Below are positions 45,743 through 57,354 of a stretch of 64,000 bases of DNA, in pieces. This DNA comes from Siphonodentalium dalli (Eukaryota; Mollusca; Scaphopoda; Gadilida; Siphonodentaliidae). Position 1 is the stretch's first letter, and the number at the start of each line of letters is the position of its first letter. The notes beneath the pieces were generated by a model. That model was not told the origin of the DNA. It searched no databases and was given only the letters and a program-made list of their open reading frames with translations. A program made the translations under genes and the position numbers. The stretch lies in assembly GCA_032622095.1 (NCBI GenBank), contig CP136068.1, positions 56,380,025 to 56,444,024 on the forward strand. The letters run 5' to 3'.

Positions 45743-46465
45743 TAGAACAGAATAGAATATTTATTTACAAATTATATAGGCCGTTGGAAGTTACATAATG
45801 ATTAAACATGTAAAACACAAAATGATTGCAACATTGCGTTTGATAATTGTTATATGCGAAGCATCATCGTTCGACCAACGTGTCAGGTTTTTCTCTGCAA
45901 ATTTACTTAATAGTTTTCAAAGATCCCCTTCTGATAAAGAACTACCGATCATGTTGCATAAGGTATTTATAATCTTTACATCATCATTTCTCATAATCTT
46001 TTGATATTTTTTACTGTCACTCATTTTCGAAAATTCATAGTCATAATCTTCAGTATGTCGATATATTATTTGCCTTAGATCGGACTATTCACTTCACGCA
46101 ATAACAAAATGCATTTCAGTTTCAACACGTGCTGATCGCACATTGTGAATATGTGAATAATACTATGGGATAACAATTTAAAGATATACTGAACTAACAA
46201 GTCATATCAATATGTACGTATTAAATAAAAGAGTTAATAATTACGATCATTATGTCCTATTTTTGTTTTCAGAAGAAAAAAAATGGGAATCCACCTCTTT
46301 CTTTGGTCGAATCTGTTTCTTCCCCTTGTTCTTTTACTGAAAAATAGGACAGAATAATCCTAATGATTAACTTATCTATATATAATATGTACATATTGGT
46401 ATGTCTAGCTAGTTCAGTCTATCTTTGTTCCGGCAATCGCTATCCCTTATTAGTATTCACATATT
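45743..46465. mobile_element. Foldback spacer with LINE 3' tail
   Basis: Starts AATAGAACAGAATAGAATAT then TTATTTACAAAT, which on the minus strand is a (TATTC)n-type LINE 3' end. The tail abuts the arm edge exactly. The rest is AT-rich with no protein motif. Confidence 0.5.
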
Positions 46466-47177
46466 GGAATCTTTGGAACAGACTGTAGATCAGTAAACAT
46501 TCATTATTGCTGGGTCCATGCCTATTTGGAGTCAGTGCAGTTGGAGTGATTAATGTCTGTGCAACAATCAATATACAGCCAAGTTATTTTATGTAAATTG
46601 TGCCATCTTACCATCAACAAGAAGGAAAACATTCGCGAGTTGGAGAAACTCTATTTTGATAATCGTACTCCTATGTATAGTCACTATGATGGGCCTCGTT
46701 GACTATATCACCGTTCAGCCTCGTTTAGGAAATCGTCGCTCTGTCACCCTTCCCGTTTACCTCCGTCGTATGCTTATTCTGTGGAATTTTGGGCTAAACT
46801 TTCTGGGGCGGTTTGGGGTAATATTGGCTTCAAGTAGATTTAATCGTAAATAGCAAGTAGTGTATTTTTCCGTGCAAAATAATGGATATTTTGTCAACAG
46901 TGCCGGTATTTTCGTCATGGGTGTCCATTTTCTGACACATACAGCACTATATATCGTTTTCTCTGTCGTGCCACTACTCACTGCGTGCTGGACTATAACC
47001 ATGTTACTGGACAAACCTAAAACAGATAATACATACCTCTCCATTTGTCCGGAATCTTTGGTTCAGCGCGGAGTTCTAAATTCCTGACTCAAAAACTCAG
47101 AGTGTCGCGTTGGCTGCTCGGAGCGGCGTCCGATTGCCATCAGGAGCGGCCTTCGATCGATTCCTCCGTGTGATATA
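46466..47177. repeat. Intronic foldback, right arm
   Basis: Mirror of 44971-45742. Its minus frame of about 95 codons parallels the plus frame in the left arm with many substitutions. Both are read through by chance rather than selected, since stops and shifts differ. Confidence 0.85.
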
Positions 47178-47454
47178 TGCGCATGCATGGAAGCCAGGGC
47201 CCAGAAACATTTGTTGTTTGTGTTGAGTTAACCGTGTATAAATCGAGGTCCCGAAGCATTGTCCGCGATGCTATCTCCGGTGGCTACTCGATCGCATTGT
47301 AAACAAATGCCCTGGCCACAATTATGTTCGCTTGACAAATGGCATACAGGTTATATTGGTATTGCTATATGAAGCAGAATATCGTGAACGAGACAGTAAT
47401 CACGTAAGCGCCACACATAAGTATCAAATTTCACGGTTACACGGTGAACTATAG

Positions 47455-47960
47455 CCGATGGACTACTAAACTGGATTTTGAACTGCTGAACTGGGTCTAA
47501 CCCATCGACCACACAAGTAAATTCCACAACATCTATATTACAACCAAATATTTCGTTATAATTAAGTGAGTTAAGCTGCGTTCGGGCGAAACTGCACCCA
47601 ACGAACTGCTGATCGGGATTTTGGACTGTTGAACTGGGATGGAGATCAGTGAAATGGTCTCCCCTTCTTGTATTTGGGTATCACCCACCGATTACCAGTC
47701 ACTTTCACTACATCTACCCGAATATCGTCTTTATAACTAAGTTTTTATGCGTTCGGGCAAATCTGCTGAACATACGGTAGGCGAGGAACTGCTGAACGTG
47801 ATTTTGAACTGCCGAACGGGCATGGCGGTCGGTCTAATGTTGTCCCCCGTCGATAACCCATCATTTACAAGTCATTTGCACAAGATGCAACCGAATATAT
47901 CTTCTTATAAATGAGTTAAACTGAATTTGGGCAAATCTGTGCTGATCAGTACTTTAGTCT
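47455..47960. repeat. Degenerate tandem repeat of about 180 bp (three units)
   Basis: GAACTGCTGAACTGGG, GGACTGTTGAACTGGGATGG and GAACTGCCGAACGGGCATGG are each followed by a CGAT or CACC...CATC box, 'ACAAGT(A/C)A' or 'CAGTCACTTTCAC', and 'TATAA(C/T)TAAGTGAGTTAA'-like text. Confidence 0.65.
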
Positions 47961-48832
47961 GTAACGGCGATCAGCAGCCGATTCATCATTTTTGTATCAC
48001 CGGAAATTATGTTTTATTTGTAAAAGAAATTATTAAGGACTTTGCTAACCCAATTTCCCCCAAATTTGATGGAGTCAAAATAAAGGATTATGTTCACTTT
48101 TATTAGTAATCACAGTAACCAAATCCATTGATGCAAAATTTTAAGAGTATAATTCATGGTGGATTATGTTAGAAATACTAAATGTGAAATTTATAGAGGT
48201 TTTTAAAATCTATTTTTTCGAACCCAAATTCAACAAACACAAAGTCCATATCTAAGAAAAAAAATGGCAGTGTGTACTGAACACTGTGAAGAATGATGAA
48301 CAATAAAATAATGTTCATACAATAAAACCTCTCTAAACCGAATTTATCAAGCGTGCTTTGATAAAATTACTAAGAACCAATTGTTACAAATATGATATAG
48401 TAACTTGCCAAACACTGCTTGTTGGGAGGTGACAGTTAAGTGTTAATATATGTGGACAGTGGTGTGTTGTGAATCTCTTGACAAAAGAATTGTGTAATCC
48501 TCAATCTGGGGATACCCTGTAGCCCAGAAACTAGGTCACCAATCAGGAGATAACATCTGCATGTGCAGGTCAGGAAATGCTGATCATAATCCGGCCCAGC
48601 TGGCTTGAGTGAACATTAACTTGACCCATCAAATTCAGTTCCCAAATAGCATTACCGAGCAATGGAATCTAACATTTGTAAACAACTGCTTCCAAGCAAA
48701 AAATCAAAATAACACTCAAGAAATGTGAGTATATTTTTATTGTTCATCAATCTTCAGTGTTCAGTACACATACCCATATTTTTTCTTAGATATGGTCTTT
48801 ATGGGAAGCCAAATTGACATTTAATAAATAAT
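47961..48832. other. Unassigned intron DNA
   Basis: AT-rich. GTTCATCAATCTTCAGTGTTC at 48742 is an inverted partner of GAACACTGTGAAGAATGATG at 48280. With TTCTTAGATATGG at 48784 matching CCATATCTAAGAA at 48247, this suggests another worn inverted repeat of about 540 bp (48247-48796). Confidence 0.55.
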
Positions 48833-49115
48833 TGAGCTTAAGCGCAATAAGGAATCTCTAATTGTGCTCAAGTGCAATAAGAATATTTCTTATTGCGCTT
48901 AAGTGCAATAATAATCCTTATTGTGCTTAATCGCAATAATATATTCCTTAATGCGCTTAAGCACAATTAGATACTCCTTCTCTTATTGCGCTTAAGCTAA
49001 ATTATATTTTCCCTTATTGCGCTTAAGCGCAATTATGGATTCTTTATTGCGTCTAAATGCAATATTAAGATATTCCTTATTGTGCAATGGATATTTGTTA
49101 AGCGCAATAATAGAT
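48833..49115. repeat. Array of GCTTAAGC-centred palindromes
   Basis: About ten copies of words such as TTATTGCGCTTAAGCGCAAT with one or two changes each, spaced 28-35 bp. It resembles the clusters at the inner edges of palindrome 2. Confidence 0.85.
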
Positions 49116-49239
49116 TCCAAAATGTTCCCAGATCCCTGTGGGTAAACTCCTTCGCCCCACCACACTGACATTTCGTTAACTTTCGGCTATTCTCGTGCAT
49201 CTGTTTACTCACTAAGGAGGCGCCCTATTCGTAAGTTCT

Positions 49240-50503
49240 CAATTTGTAAAACTCTCAATTTCTAACTATCAATTTGAAGGAAAATATTATTATCCTTCAT
49301 AACCAATGCTATAGTGTTATAAGAACACACGTTTACTCTCACAATATGGTTTAAAAAGACAACGAATTTGTCATGTAGGTCACTAGAGAGTTCGACAGGA
49401 AGTATTTGCAAATAAAACACTGCATTATCTATCTTATTATACCAAACTAGGGTCTACACTCGGTCTACTATCTGAAATCATGACTGTTTGCAAGAAAATA
49501 AATAAGAAAGTCTTCATTTTATTTTATAGTTTTTTTGGTAGCCATTTGAAGAACATTTGTTTTGGAGGAAAAGTCACAATAAAACAACATTATGTCTGAA
49601 AAGATGAATCAGTATTGAGTGTTTGTAAGATTATTGCAATCGTGGTTGATTAATATTTATGTTGTTTTGGTCCTTCACACGACAAAAATATATAGTTCTG
49701 CAATGGCCACCACACAAAAAAAAAATATGCAATGAAAAATGTTTTATTTATTTTCTCAGTCATCATTTCAGATAGTAGACCGAGTGTAGACCTAGTTGGG
49801 ATAATAAGCTAGAAAATGCAGTGTTTTTTTGTTTGCATATACTTCCTGTCAAACTCTCTAGTGACTCACATATGACAACTTTTGTTTTTGTAAACCACAT
49901 TTTTTTTTCTCTTTTTTTTTATATAATTCAAACATATCTCTCGTATTGCGATGGTAAACAGGTGTTATTATAATACTATAGAATACATTGGTTATGAAGG
50001 ATAATGATTTTGTTTTCAATCAAATTGATAGTTTCACATTGGGATTTTTTGAAAATTCACGAGTAGGTTGTCTTCTTAATCGGAAGAAACTTTTTATAAC
50101 TGGCCATTCAGACGGACCCAATGGTGTCATGATTTCAGATAGTAGACCGAGTGTAGACCTAGTTGGGATAATAAGCTAGAAAATGCAGTGTTTTTTTGTT
50201 TGCATATACTTCCTGTCAAACTCTCTAGTGACTCACATATGACAACTTTTTTTTTTGTAAACCACTTTTGTTTTGTTTTGTTTTTTGTTTTTTACATAAT
50301 TCAAACATATCTCTCGTATTGAGATGGTAAGCAGGTGTTATTATAATACCATAGAATACATTGGTTATGAAGGATAATGATTTTGTTTTCAATCAAATTG
50401 ATAGTTTCACATTGGGATTTTTTGAAAATTCACGAGTAGGTCGTCTTCTTAACTGGAAGATACTTTTTATAACTGGCCATTCAGACGGACCCAATGGTGT
50501 CAT
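49240..50503. repeat. Dispersed family related to palindrome 1: one inverted and two tandem copies
   Basis: Direct units at about 49757-50128 and 50129-50503 (period about 370) share CAGATAGTAGACCGAGTGTA and CACATTGGGATTTTTTGAAA. An inverted partial copy is at 49250-49490. The inverted copy resembles 4700-5040 of palindrome 1, including ATCTGAAATCATGACTG and a (C/T)TTTATAACCAAT block. Open frames at 49988 and 50361 differ at their ends and are not called. Confidence 0.8.
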
Positions 50504-50741
50504 CAATTGTCATTCAGTGTTGTTTACGCAAGTGAAAGTGTCACGCTAAATTAACACAAAAGAACGCCTGATCGAGTATAAGGGAATTGCTGCACAAACA
50601 ACAAAATACCACGTGCAACATTTCGCAATAACACTGAACATCTTCGAGACATATGATGTTTATGTCGTTAATTACTGTGACCAGTTATATCGTCTTTATT
50701 ATTAATTCGAATGTGAACTAAAATTGTAGATTTCTTTGTAG

Positions 50742-50813
50742 GCTCATGATCTGCTCGACGATGTACAGAACTCTCTGGTAGAGACGGAGATTAACACGAA
50801 TGAGTGTCAGGAG
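50742..50813 (+). CDS. Gustatory-receptor-like protein, exon for intracellular loop 3
   Basis: Acceptor TTTCTTTGTAG ends at 50741 and donor GAG|GTAAGT follows 50813. The 72-bp exon keeps phase 0 on both sides and reads AHDLLDDVQNSLVETEIN plus TNECQE. The A-x-x-L-L helix just after TM6 is what GR-family loop 3 looks like, and phase-0 introns near the C-terminus are a known trait of the GR/GRL superfamily. The TM7 exon was not found before 64000, so the gene is incomplete here or broken. Confidence 0.55.
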
Positions 50814-50998
50814 GTAAGTGAACCATAACTCAGTCGTTTTACATTGTATGTGTATAAATGCTTGATTGTGCATATATGTGATTGGCCCATACAATCTTGA
50901 AAATCATGATGGAATGAAATGAATTCGTGCCACCTGCGTTATATAGTAGAAGTGTTGACAAATGAGATATATAAACATATACTGAGGTATGTAGTTCT

Positions 50999-52721
50999 CA
51001 CAGTGGCTAAACCGTACAAACATATAATCAGAAGTCGCTTTCGCCAAGACGAACAATTCTATTCTTAAAACATAAATACTGCAGAAGGATCAAAACAACA
51101 CCATAAAAACACGTTTTCATACCGGATAGACGGTTTCCCCACATTTATAAACGTAAGTATAAAATGTATATACACATTTTCTGATCGCAAACGGACTCCA
51201 TTTGAGCGAAGGACTCTTTTTTTATAGATAAAAACGGCATTTGAACACTTCAGAAAATTATTTTCTCGCAAAAATTCCCTCTTCAAATGTCATTTTAACA
51301 CATGTACAGCATTGTCGGAAATCCCACTATATTGCAGCGGAAAGGCCGTTATGTGTGCAACATATATTGACATTACTGGGCTCGGGTGTATTCACAATAT
51401 GAAAGTAGAGACTATTTATTTGGACACCCCACTCGCCAGTCTCTGTACGCCTAGTTGTTTAAGTTGCTGATGACATCTCTCTTAATGGGGTACTTCCGAA
51501 GATAGCACACTTTTTCAGATCGATAATATGATCAGAAGACACATTTAGGCATAAAATGCAGTCTATATGTCGTTGTTTTTCCAGTTAACGAACATTGCCA
51601 ATTGTCATATTGTCATTCCAATTGTGACACAATAAATTATGTCTTATCCACACGTATCTTAGCCAAGTCTACTTATTTTATTGGAGACACTGGGTCTAAA
51701 ATGTGGGCATATATAAATAGTCCTTAATCCATGGACTTTGTGATGTGCTAGCGCTATATACCCTCCCCCATTGTTTCGGGTTTCCAATATGAATCTAAAT
51801 TGAACTACCAATAGGCAGGGTGGGGTTATTGGGAATAATTATCTCGAGTAGTTTGTGAGTCTCTGCCGGAAAATTCTAACCCAAGAGGTGCAGTTCGAAT
51901 CTAGCACTTGTTGGACTTTTCGGGACTGGTCAGTCGATATTCATGTAGTGATACCCAAGGAGGCACTCGCAGTCACGACCCCTTTGTCACATCACCACAG
52001 ATATAAGGCGATGGTGCACATACGACCTGTACTTTTTATTAGTAAATTCCCACGTATACACAATTTCATCACAAAATATAACATACATCCCCCACCCCCA
52101 AATACAGTTTTGTTACTTGCGGAGTCGAATAGTAAAAGTCACTAAATGTTAATAAGAATACCTTGTTTGATTCAGACAGAGTCTATAAGTTCAATGGCGT
52201 GACATTTCAAAGGTATAGTCATGTTTATATGGGTTGACAGGAACATATCACTACTGTACGATTTATGTACAACGTCGAAACTGGTGATTGTCGCCGTACA
52301 CAACTAGGCGTACAGAGACTGACGAGTGGGTGTCCAAATAAGTAGTTTCTATTTTCAAATTGTGAATACACCCGAGCCAAGGTAATGTCAATATATGTTG
52401 GACACATAACGGCCTTTCCGCTGGAATATACTGGGATTTCCGACAATGCTGTATATGTGTTAAAATGATCTGAAGTGATCAAAATACGTTTTTATCTATA
52501 AAAGAGTCATTTGCTCAAATGGAGCCCGATTGCGATCGGCAAATGTGTATGTACAATTTATAATTACATTTATAACTGTGGGGAAACCGTCTACCCAGTC
52601 TGAAAACTTGTTTTTATGGTGTTGGTTTGATCCTTCTGTAGTATTTATGTTCTAAAATAGAATTTTTTCGTCTTGGCAAAATCGATCTCTGATTATATGT
52701 TTGTACGGTTTAGCCACTGTG
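50999..52721. mobile_element. Foldback element, 1.7 kb
   Basis: Terminal CACAGTGGCTAAACCGTAC and its complement. Arms are 50999-51465 and 52300-52721, with about one change in six or seven bases. Shared words include CATATAATCAGA, ACGGTTTCCCCAC and GTACGCCTAGTTGT. The spacer 51466-52299 has no recognised gene; a 96-codon frame at 51855 has no motif. Confidence 0.8.
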
Positions 52722-53404
52722 GTTTTCACCGACATCTTTACTCGAAAATCCTTTCACCCATGCAGGCAACGATTTGTCACGATTGGTCAACTTCACCTGC
52801 TGATTGTTATGCCTGGTAATAGATGGGAAACCACTATACACCCCACTCATATTTTCATGTTCGTGGTCGTTGGCAGCAGCATACGGGTTACTGAATGGGG
52901 AGAGGGGTGTATGCCTCCCCTATGGGTGTGTGACTCCTCAGTGATTTTATTACACCCTTCGCTGCATGTAGTTTTGTTAGTGATTATATCACTTAACCCC
53001 CCATTTCTGTGTTGCTTTTTTCTTATAGGTGATTCCCTATTTATTTCTTCTAATAAAATAAATGCAACACGTTCTTAAACATTTCACATGATTTCAGATA
53101 TCTGGAACCTTCTGAAAGCTTAGCTTTCTCAATCGACGCATAATTTTCAAATACTCGAATGTTCTCGATACTTATCATTTAAACCCACGCAGCATTGTGG
53201 AATCTTCTAGAAGTTTTCTCACACTGCTTCCTACACCGTAACCATACACTACCCCTTTTTAAAAATGGTACATTTCGACTAACACAATAATTAATTTCGC
53301 ATTCAGCGCTCATAAATATATGCGAATATCATTGCTACTAGGCAGACAACGCGAGAATTTTCTCGAACTATATTAGCATGCATGTCATGTTTTTAATAGA
53401 CTGG
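52722..53404. other. Unassigned DNA
   Basis: No repeat or gene recognised. TTTTTTCTTATAG at 53017-53029 is a good splice-acceptor look-alike, followed by ten open codons, too little to call. Confidence 0.4.
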
Positions 53405-53930
53405 CTAGGCTCCATCACAGTAAAAATCATTAGAGTCGACAAAGCACTCCTGCTATATAATTCGGCTATAATTGTCGCAATAACACAGCGTTGAGCCATA
53501 ATCTCAAACCTCTCACACACGCATACACCCACTCACCCTCACATACACCCTTACACACACCCTCACACACACACATAAATCGCATTATCCGAGTGTCTGA
53601 TGTAAAGATTTGAAAGGCATTCGTAATATAAGCTTGTCAATTGGATAAGTTGTGTATCCCCTAAGAATTACCGGGGTTTTGAAGAGCATTTGGTTATAGT
53701 CATATACCATGGGTAAAAAGTAAGATTCAATCTTTTCATATATTTTCATATTGAATATCACCTAGAGCACAACTTTTCTCATCCGACTTCATATATAGTT
53801 GCCCTAACATCTGTTAACTATGATGTGTTAACATTTACGGCATAGGCAGAGTGAGAGATTGTTGCACAGTGGCTCAAAAAATGCGGCTCCCAATAATATG
53901 ATGCATTTTCACAATTTGATGTTTTTGTCA
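53405..53930. repeat. Old inverted repeat, left arm
   Basis: Pairs with 57355-57700: AGCACTCCTGCTATATAATT with AATTATATAGCAGGAGTGCT, CGTAATATAAGCTTG with CAAACTTATATTACG, and GCGGCTCCCAATA with TATTGGGAGCCG. Interrupted by a CACACA tract (53510-53575) and insertions. The 3.4-kb spacer contains all features from 54137 to 57108. Confidence 0.75.
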
Positions 53931-54136
53931 TTAAATGTTCTGAGACACAAGCAAAGCTACTGTATGTCATATTTAACCATCAATCACTTACCTGCCCTAA
54001 CCGACAGTTGCATATATTGTCTTCTTCGCTGTACACTTATGATGCAGAGTTAATTTAGCAGAACCACCAGTCACAAAAACAACATATGAAACCAAGCAGC
54101 ATGCTGTCTTCTGGAATATTCTGGGTGTTTCTGATG

Positions 54137-54180
54137 ATAGGATAGGATAGGATAATTTATTTACAATATACATGAATTAT
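54137..54180 (-). mobile_element. LINE 3' tail, (TATCC)n
   Basis: GATAGGATAGGATAGGATAA followed by TTTATTTACAATATACATG is, on the minus strand, ...GTAAATAAATTATCC(TATCC)n, a typical LINE terminus. It could belong to the ORF2 fragment at 55683-56018 on the same strand, but 1.5 kb of mixed DNA lies between. Confidence 0.55.
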
Positions 54181-54370
54181 ACAATGGCAGAAATACATAA
54201 TAAGGTAAAGCAGTATATTGTCGGGGGTAGCCTAGCCCTATCGGGCTATCTTCCTGCTACCCCCTAAAACGGGTATCAGTATAAATAATAGAATAGATGC
54301 TTTTATTATATGCTTCCCCATTAAATAGTGGGAAATTGCCGTGGCGTAGAGCGTTATATCCATCGCCTGG

Positions 54371-54434
54371 ACCGACTCGATGGATAACACTGACCGACTC
54401 GATGGATAACACTGACCGACTCGATGGATAACAC
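54371..54434. repeat. 24-bp tandem repeat, 2.7 copies
   Basis: ACCGACTCGATGGATAACAC followed by TG, in perfect tandem. Confidence 0.95.
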
Positions 54435-54829
54435 AATAGTATTACTTTTTCGGAGATTACTTCCGGTTTATAGCGGCGAATCACATTAAGTTTCAAAGCG
54501 TATCAATAACAGCCGGACTATTGTTTTAATTATTGATTTTCACGGTTCATAAACTGTTATTAAATTGTTATAATGTTAACTCATTTGTTTTAATATATTC
54601 TTATCACTAAATTATGTATACATTAATTTTCTCGCATCATTTCAGAATAAAACAATGGGGACTATTTCTTATGGCGGCTATGCTCGATATTTGTCATTCG
54701 GTGGTGAGCAAATCAATTGATGGAATGTAAACAAAATGCAAATGTCGAAGCTTTCTAACAATTTGAAGTGAACTGTAGGACAAAATTAGCAGTTTTGGTG
54801 CGGTTTATAGCGCATATAATAAAAAGAAA

Positions 54830-54984
54830 ACCTACGGGTTTTGGTTGAATACCCGGATTATCTCATTCGTGGGTGCAAGGAGGTATAGAATTTCCACTCG
54901 CGGCTTGCAGCCGCTCGTGGAAATTCTGTACTTCCTTGCACCCACTCATGAGATAATTCGGGTATTCAACCAAAACTCGTAGGT
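54830..54984. repeat. Near-perfect hairpin, arms about 75 bp
   Basis: ACCTACGGGTTTTGGTTGAA (54830) to the centre near 54907 (GCGGCTTGCAGCCGC) is the reverse complement of the right half, which ends TTCAACCAAAACTCGTAGGT, with about half a dozen mismatches. There is almost no loop, so it would extrude as a cruciform or fold as a hairpin RNA. No sequence in the window matches its stem. Confidence 0.95.
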
Positions 54985-55682
54985 ATTCTCTATGTATCCA
55001 TATCCACGCACACGTATACATACAGACTATAATCATATATAAAACTTTGTAGAATCCAGTACTTAGGGCATAACAAAAACAAGTATTGGTGTGGTTGTGA
55101 GCCAATCCAGACGAGTTATAAGATCGAAAATGTATTATCTCTTCATATGAATGTTTTGAACTGTTCAGATTTTCTAAACATATGACAGTTTCCGTTCCAG
55201 TTCCAGTTCCATGGGTTTATTAGGAACAAAACAGTTAGTTTTTTGTTGCTACAACGGATTAAGGCGAGATATAGGCCTACCACCATCTTTAGTTCGGTAA
55301 ACACAATGAGGATCTATAAAGATCGCCGGGAAGTCTCTTTGTTGAGTGAGGTTCTGGGATAATTCAGATTAACAATATTACATATATGTAATGTTATATG
55401 TATGTCTAGCGATATAGGGTCATAGCCACGTTAGAGTAATCATAATAATATACGGTAGCATCTATGATGTATGGTAGTGTATGGGCATGCTAGGAACGAG
55501 AATGCGATGTGTGTCCACTTGCAGGTACGTTGTGAAGAACATTATTCGAGTAGAGTTAGGATTATGTATCGCGTATGACAATTAATGTTCGTAGTATTAT
55601 AGAGCACAATCAGGACATCCTTTGTTTTTACAGCGTACATTTTCTGGGTAATTTCTCAGCATGGCTATCTGTAAGCGCTTCT
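54985..55682. other. Unassigned DNA
   Basis: A GTTCCAGTTCCAGTTCC triplet run lies near 55194. No coding or structured feature was recognised. Confidence 0.4.
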
Positions 55683-56018
55683 TCAATGTGTGCCTGCTTT
55701 GGAATAAAAGTATAGACTTTTTCTATATTGTTCCATGTTGTGGGGAAGGCGTGGTGGGGGTAGGTTTCCTGACCAGTCAGTTCTAGGAAGTTCCAACAGT
55801 ACGGGATTCGGGTGTCTTGGGGTTGATTTTGCTCGTTTGTTGTACATCATTCCAAAAGACGCAGGCAGACGGTTATAACACCAGTCATGCATGAAAATTG
55901 AGGAATTGAGAGTGTGTAAGTCATATATTTTCAAGATATTCTCTCTTTTAAAGAGTGGATCTGTGTGACTCATGTATTTCTTATTGCATATTATACGCAA
56001 TGCTCGTTTTTGTAATAA
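55683..56018 (-). pseudogene. LINE ORF2 C-terminal fragment (Jockey/CR1-like)
   Basis: Minus frame reads LQKRALRIICNKKYMSHTDP, then LFKRENILKIYDLHTLNSSI and FMHDWCYNRLPASFGMMY. The 'QKRALRII....HT.PLF...NILK..D' layout is the familiar end of CR1/Jockey-type ORF2 proteins. No RT motif is present, so it is 5' truncated. The frame stops at 55683. Confidence 0.75.
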
Positions 56019-56625
56019 AAAATCCCGTACCCGCCGTCACGTGTTAGAAAACCCATGTCATATATAGCCAAACTGAGAGATTGTTACACAATGGCCAAAA
56101 ACAAACTATGTCATTCAATATTTTAACCAGCTATACATCATACCAGTTAGATGTAACCAATAAAAGAGTTGTCCTGCTGTTCTCCCATAACATTTACTTA
56201 TTTTGAAGAGCGTGTGGTGAAAGCATATGCGCACATAATGTAAGCATTTCATATATTTCTTCCTCATAAAGCACACACAAATTTAGCCTATATGCAGTAG
56301 TATATGAAGACGTATGTTAGGATATCTTACGTTGCATAATCGCCCAAGTGTTTTCTTGTGGACATATCACCATATGTGTTTGACAAAATAAGGTATTGTA
56401 ATGGCTCAAAACGTGTACATTAAGGTTTATTAAAAGCCATATTGGATTTTATTGGAAATCAATAATGGTTTATCAGCGTTGCCATCAAAAAGATAAACGT
56501 TCTTCCTTTTAAAAAATGTGTTAGTGTCATTAATTATGGACATTGGTAACCATTATATGGTGAAACCACCACACTATCAAACACAGTGTTCTCATTCATG
56601 GGGGCAACTGTTCAAAAAGTGGTTC
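56019..56625. other. Unassigned DNA
   Basis: CTGAGAGATTGTTACACAATGG at 56072 recalls GTGAGAGATTGTTGCACAGTGG at 53850, so a scrap of the old inverted repeat family may be present. Nothing else was recognised. Confidence 0.4.
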
Positions 56626-57108
56626 CTTGTATACTTTTTTAGTAGAAGCATGGCATGTATATTTTCAACATCGGGATGGGTTGTGCTAAATAATTGGACT
56701 CTATTCCATTTTTTTAATGTCACGTGACCTCCAAATCCAAGATGGCTGCCATCATGAGCAAAAATCGGGATATTTTCGAGGATTTTTGCCCATTTTTTGG
56801 ACCAAATCTGTCCCAAATAGCCGCGATATGTCCCCAAACCACCCCATCCACTTGCCTTTATAGTTTACTTGTTCAGTCGAAACAGCAGATGTGCTCAGGA
56901 AGGTAAGAGTTAACAGTATGGGCTGTTTAGCGATTTTCGTTTTGAAGGCTAGGGGTGATTGACATGCCGTTTTTCACCATATCGGTACCCTCTCATCTTG
57001 TTCTACTTCCGGCTCGATAAAAAATTGGAATAGAGTCTTAGTAATCCCTCCAAACTGAATAAGTTAAGAAAATCATAGTGGCTTGCTTCTACTAAAAAAG
57101 TATACAAG
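56626..57108. mobile_element. MITE-like element, 483 bp
   Basis: Perfect 25-bp terminal inverted repeats starting CTTGTATACTTTTTTAGTAG, with weaker inverted similarity further in (GGACTCTATTCCA against TGGAATAGAGTCT). The interior has CCAAGATGGCTGCCATCATG and a CACGTGACC box. No target duplication is clear and no transposase is present. Confidence 0.75.
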
Positions 57109-57354
57109 ATCTACATTTACCCCCACACTAATATAACGCTCTATATATTTTCAGATACGTCACCTTAATGAGTTAGGAATCGCCATATAGTTCCAAGTCC
57201 AAACCATTTCGATGTAATTTCTCGGAATGCCACTCATAACCATTTGTAAATGTATTTATACAAACTTATTGAATTCACGGCCCTATTATATCATGGTGTC
57301 GACTAGTTTATATTTCGTTCGTGGTCATATGTAACCGAAAGATACTCACGCTCT

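Noticed and set aside
51583-51633. GTTTTTCCAG acceptor followed by 16 open codons and a stop as the last receptor exon
   Set aside because: Too short for a TM7 segment and without the TY...Q ending expected in the family.
53017-53062. TTTTTTCTTATAG followed by VIPYLFLLIK and a stop as the last receptor exon
   Set aside because: The hydrophobic ending is suggestive, but it lacks the TY and Gln residues and most of TM7; chance is likely.
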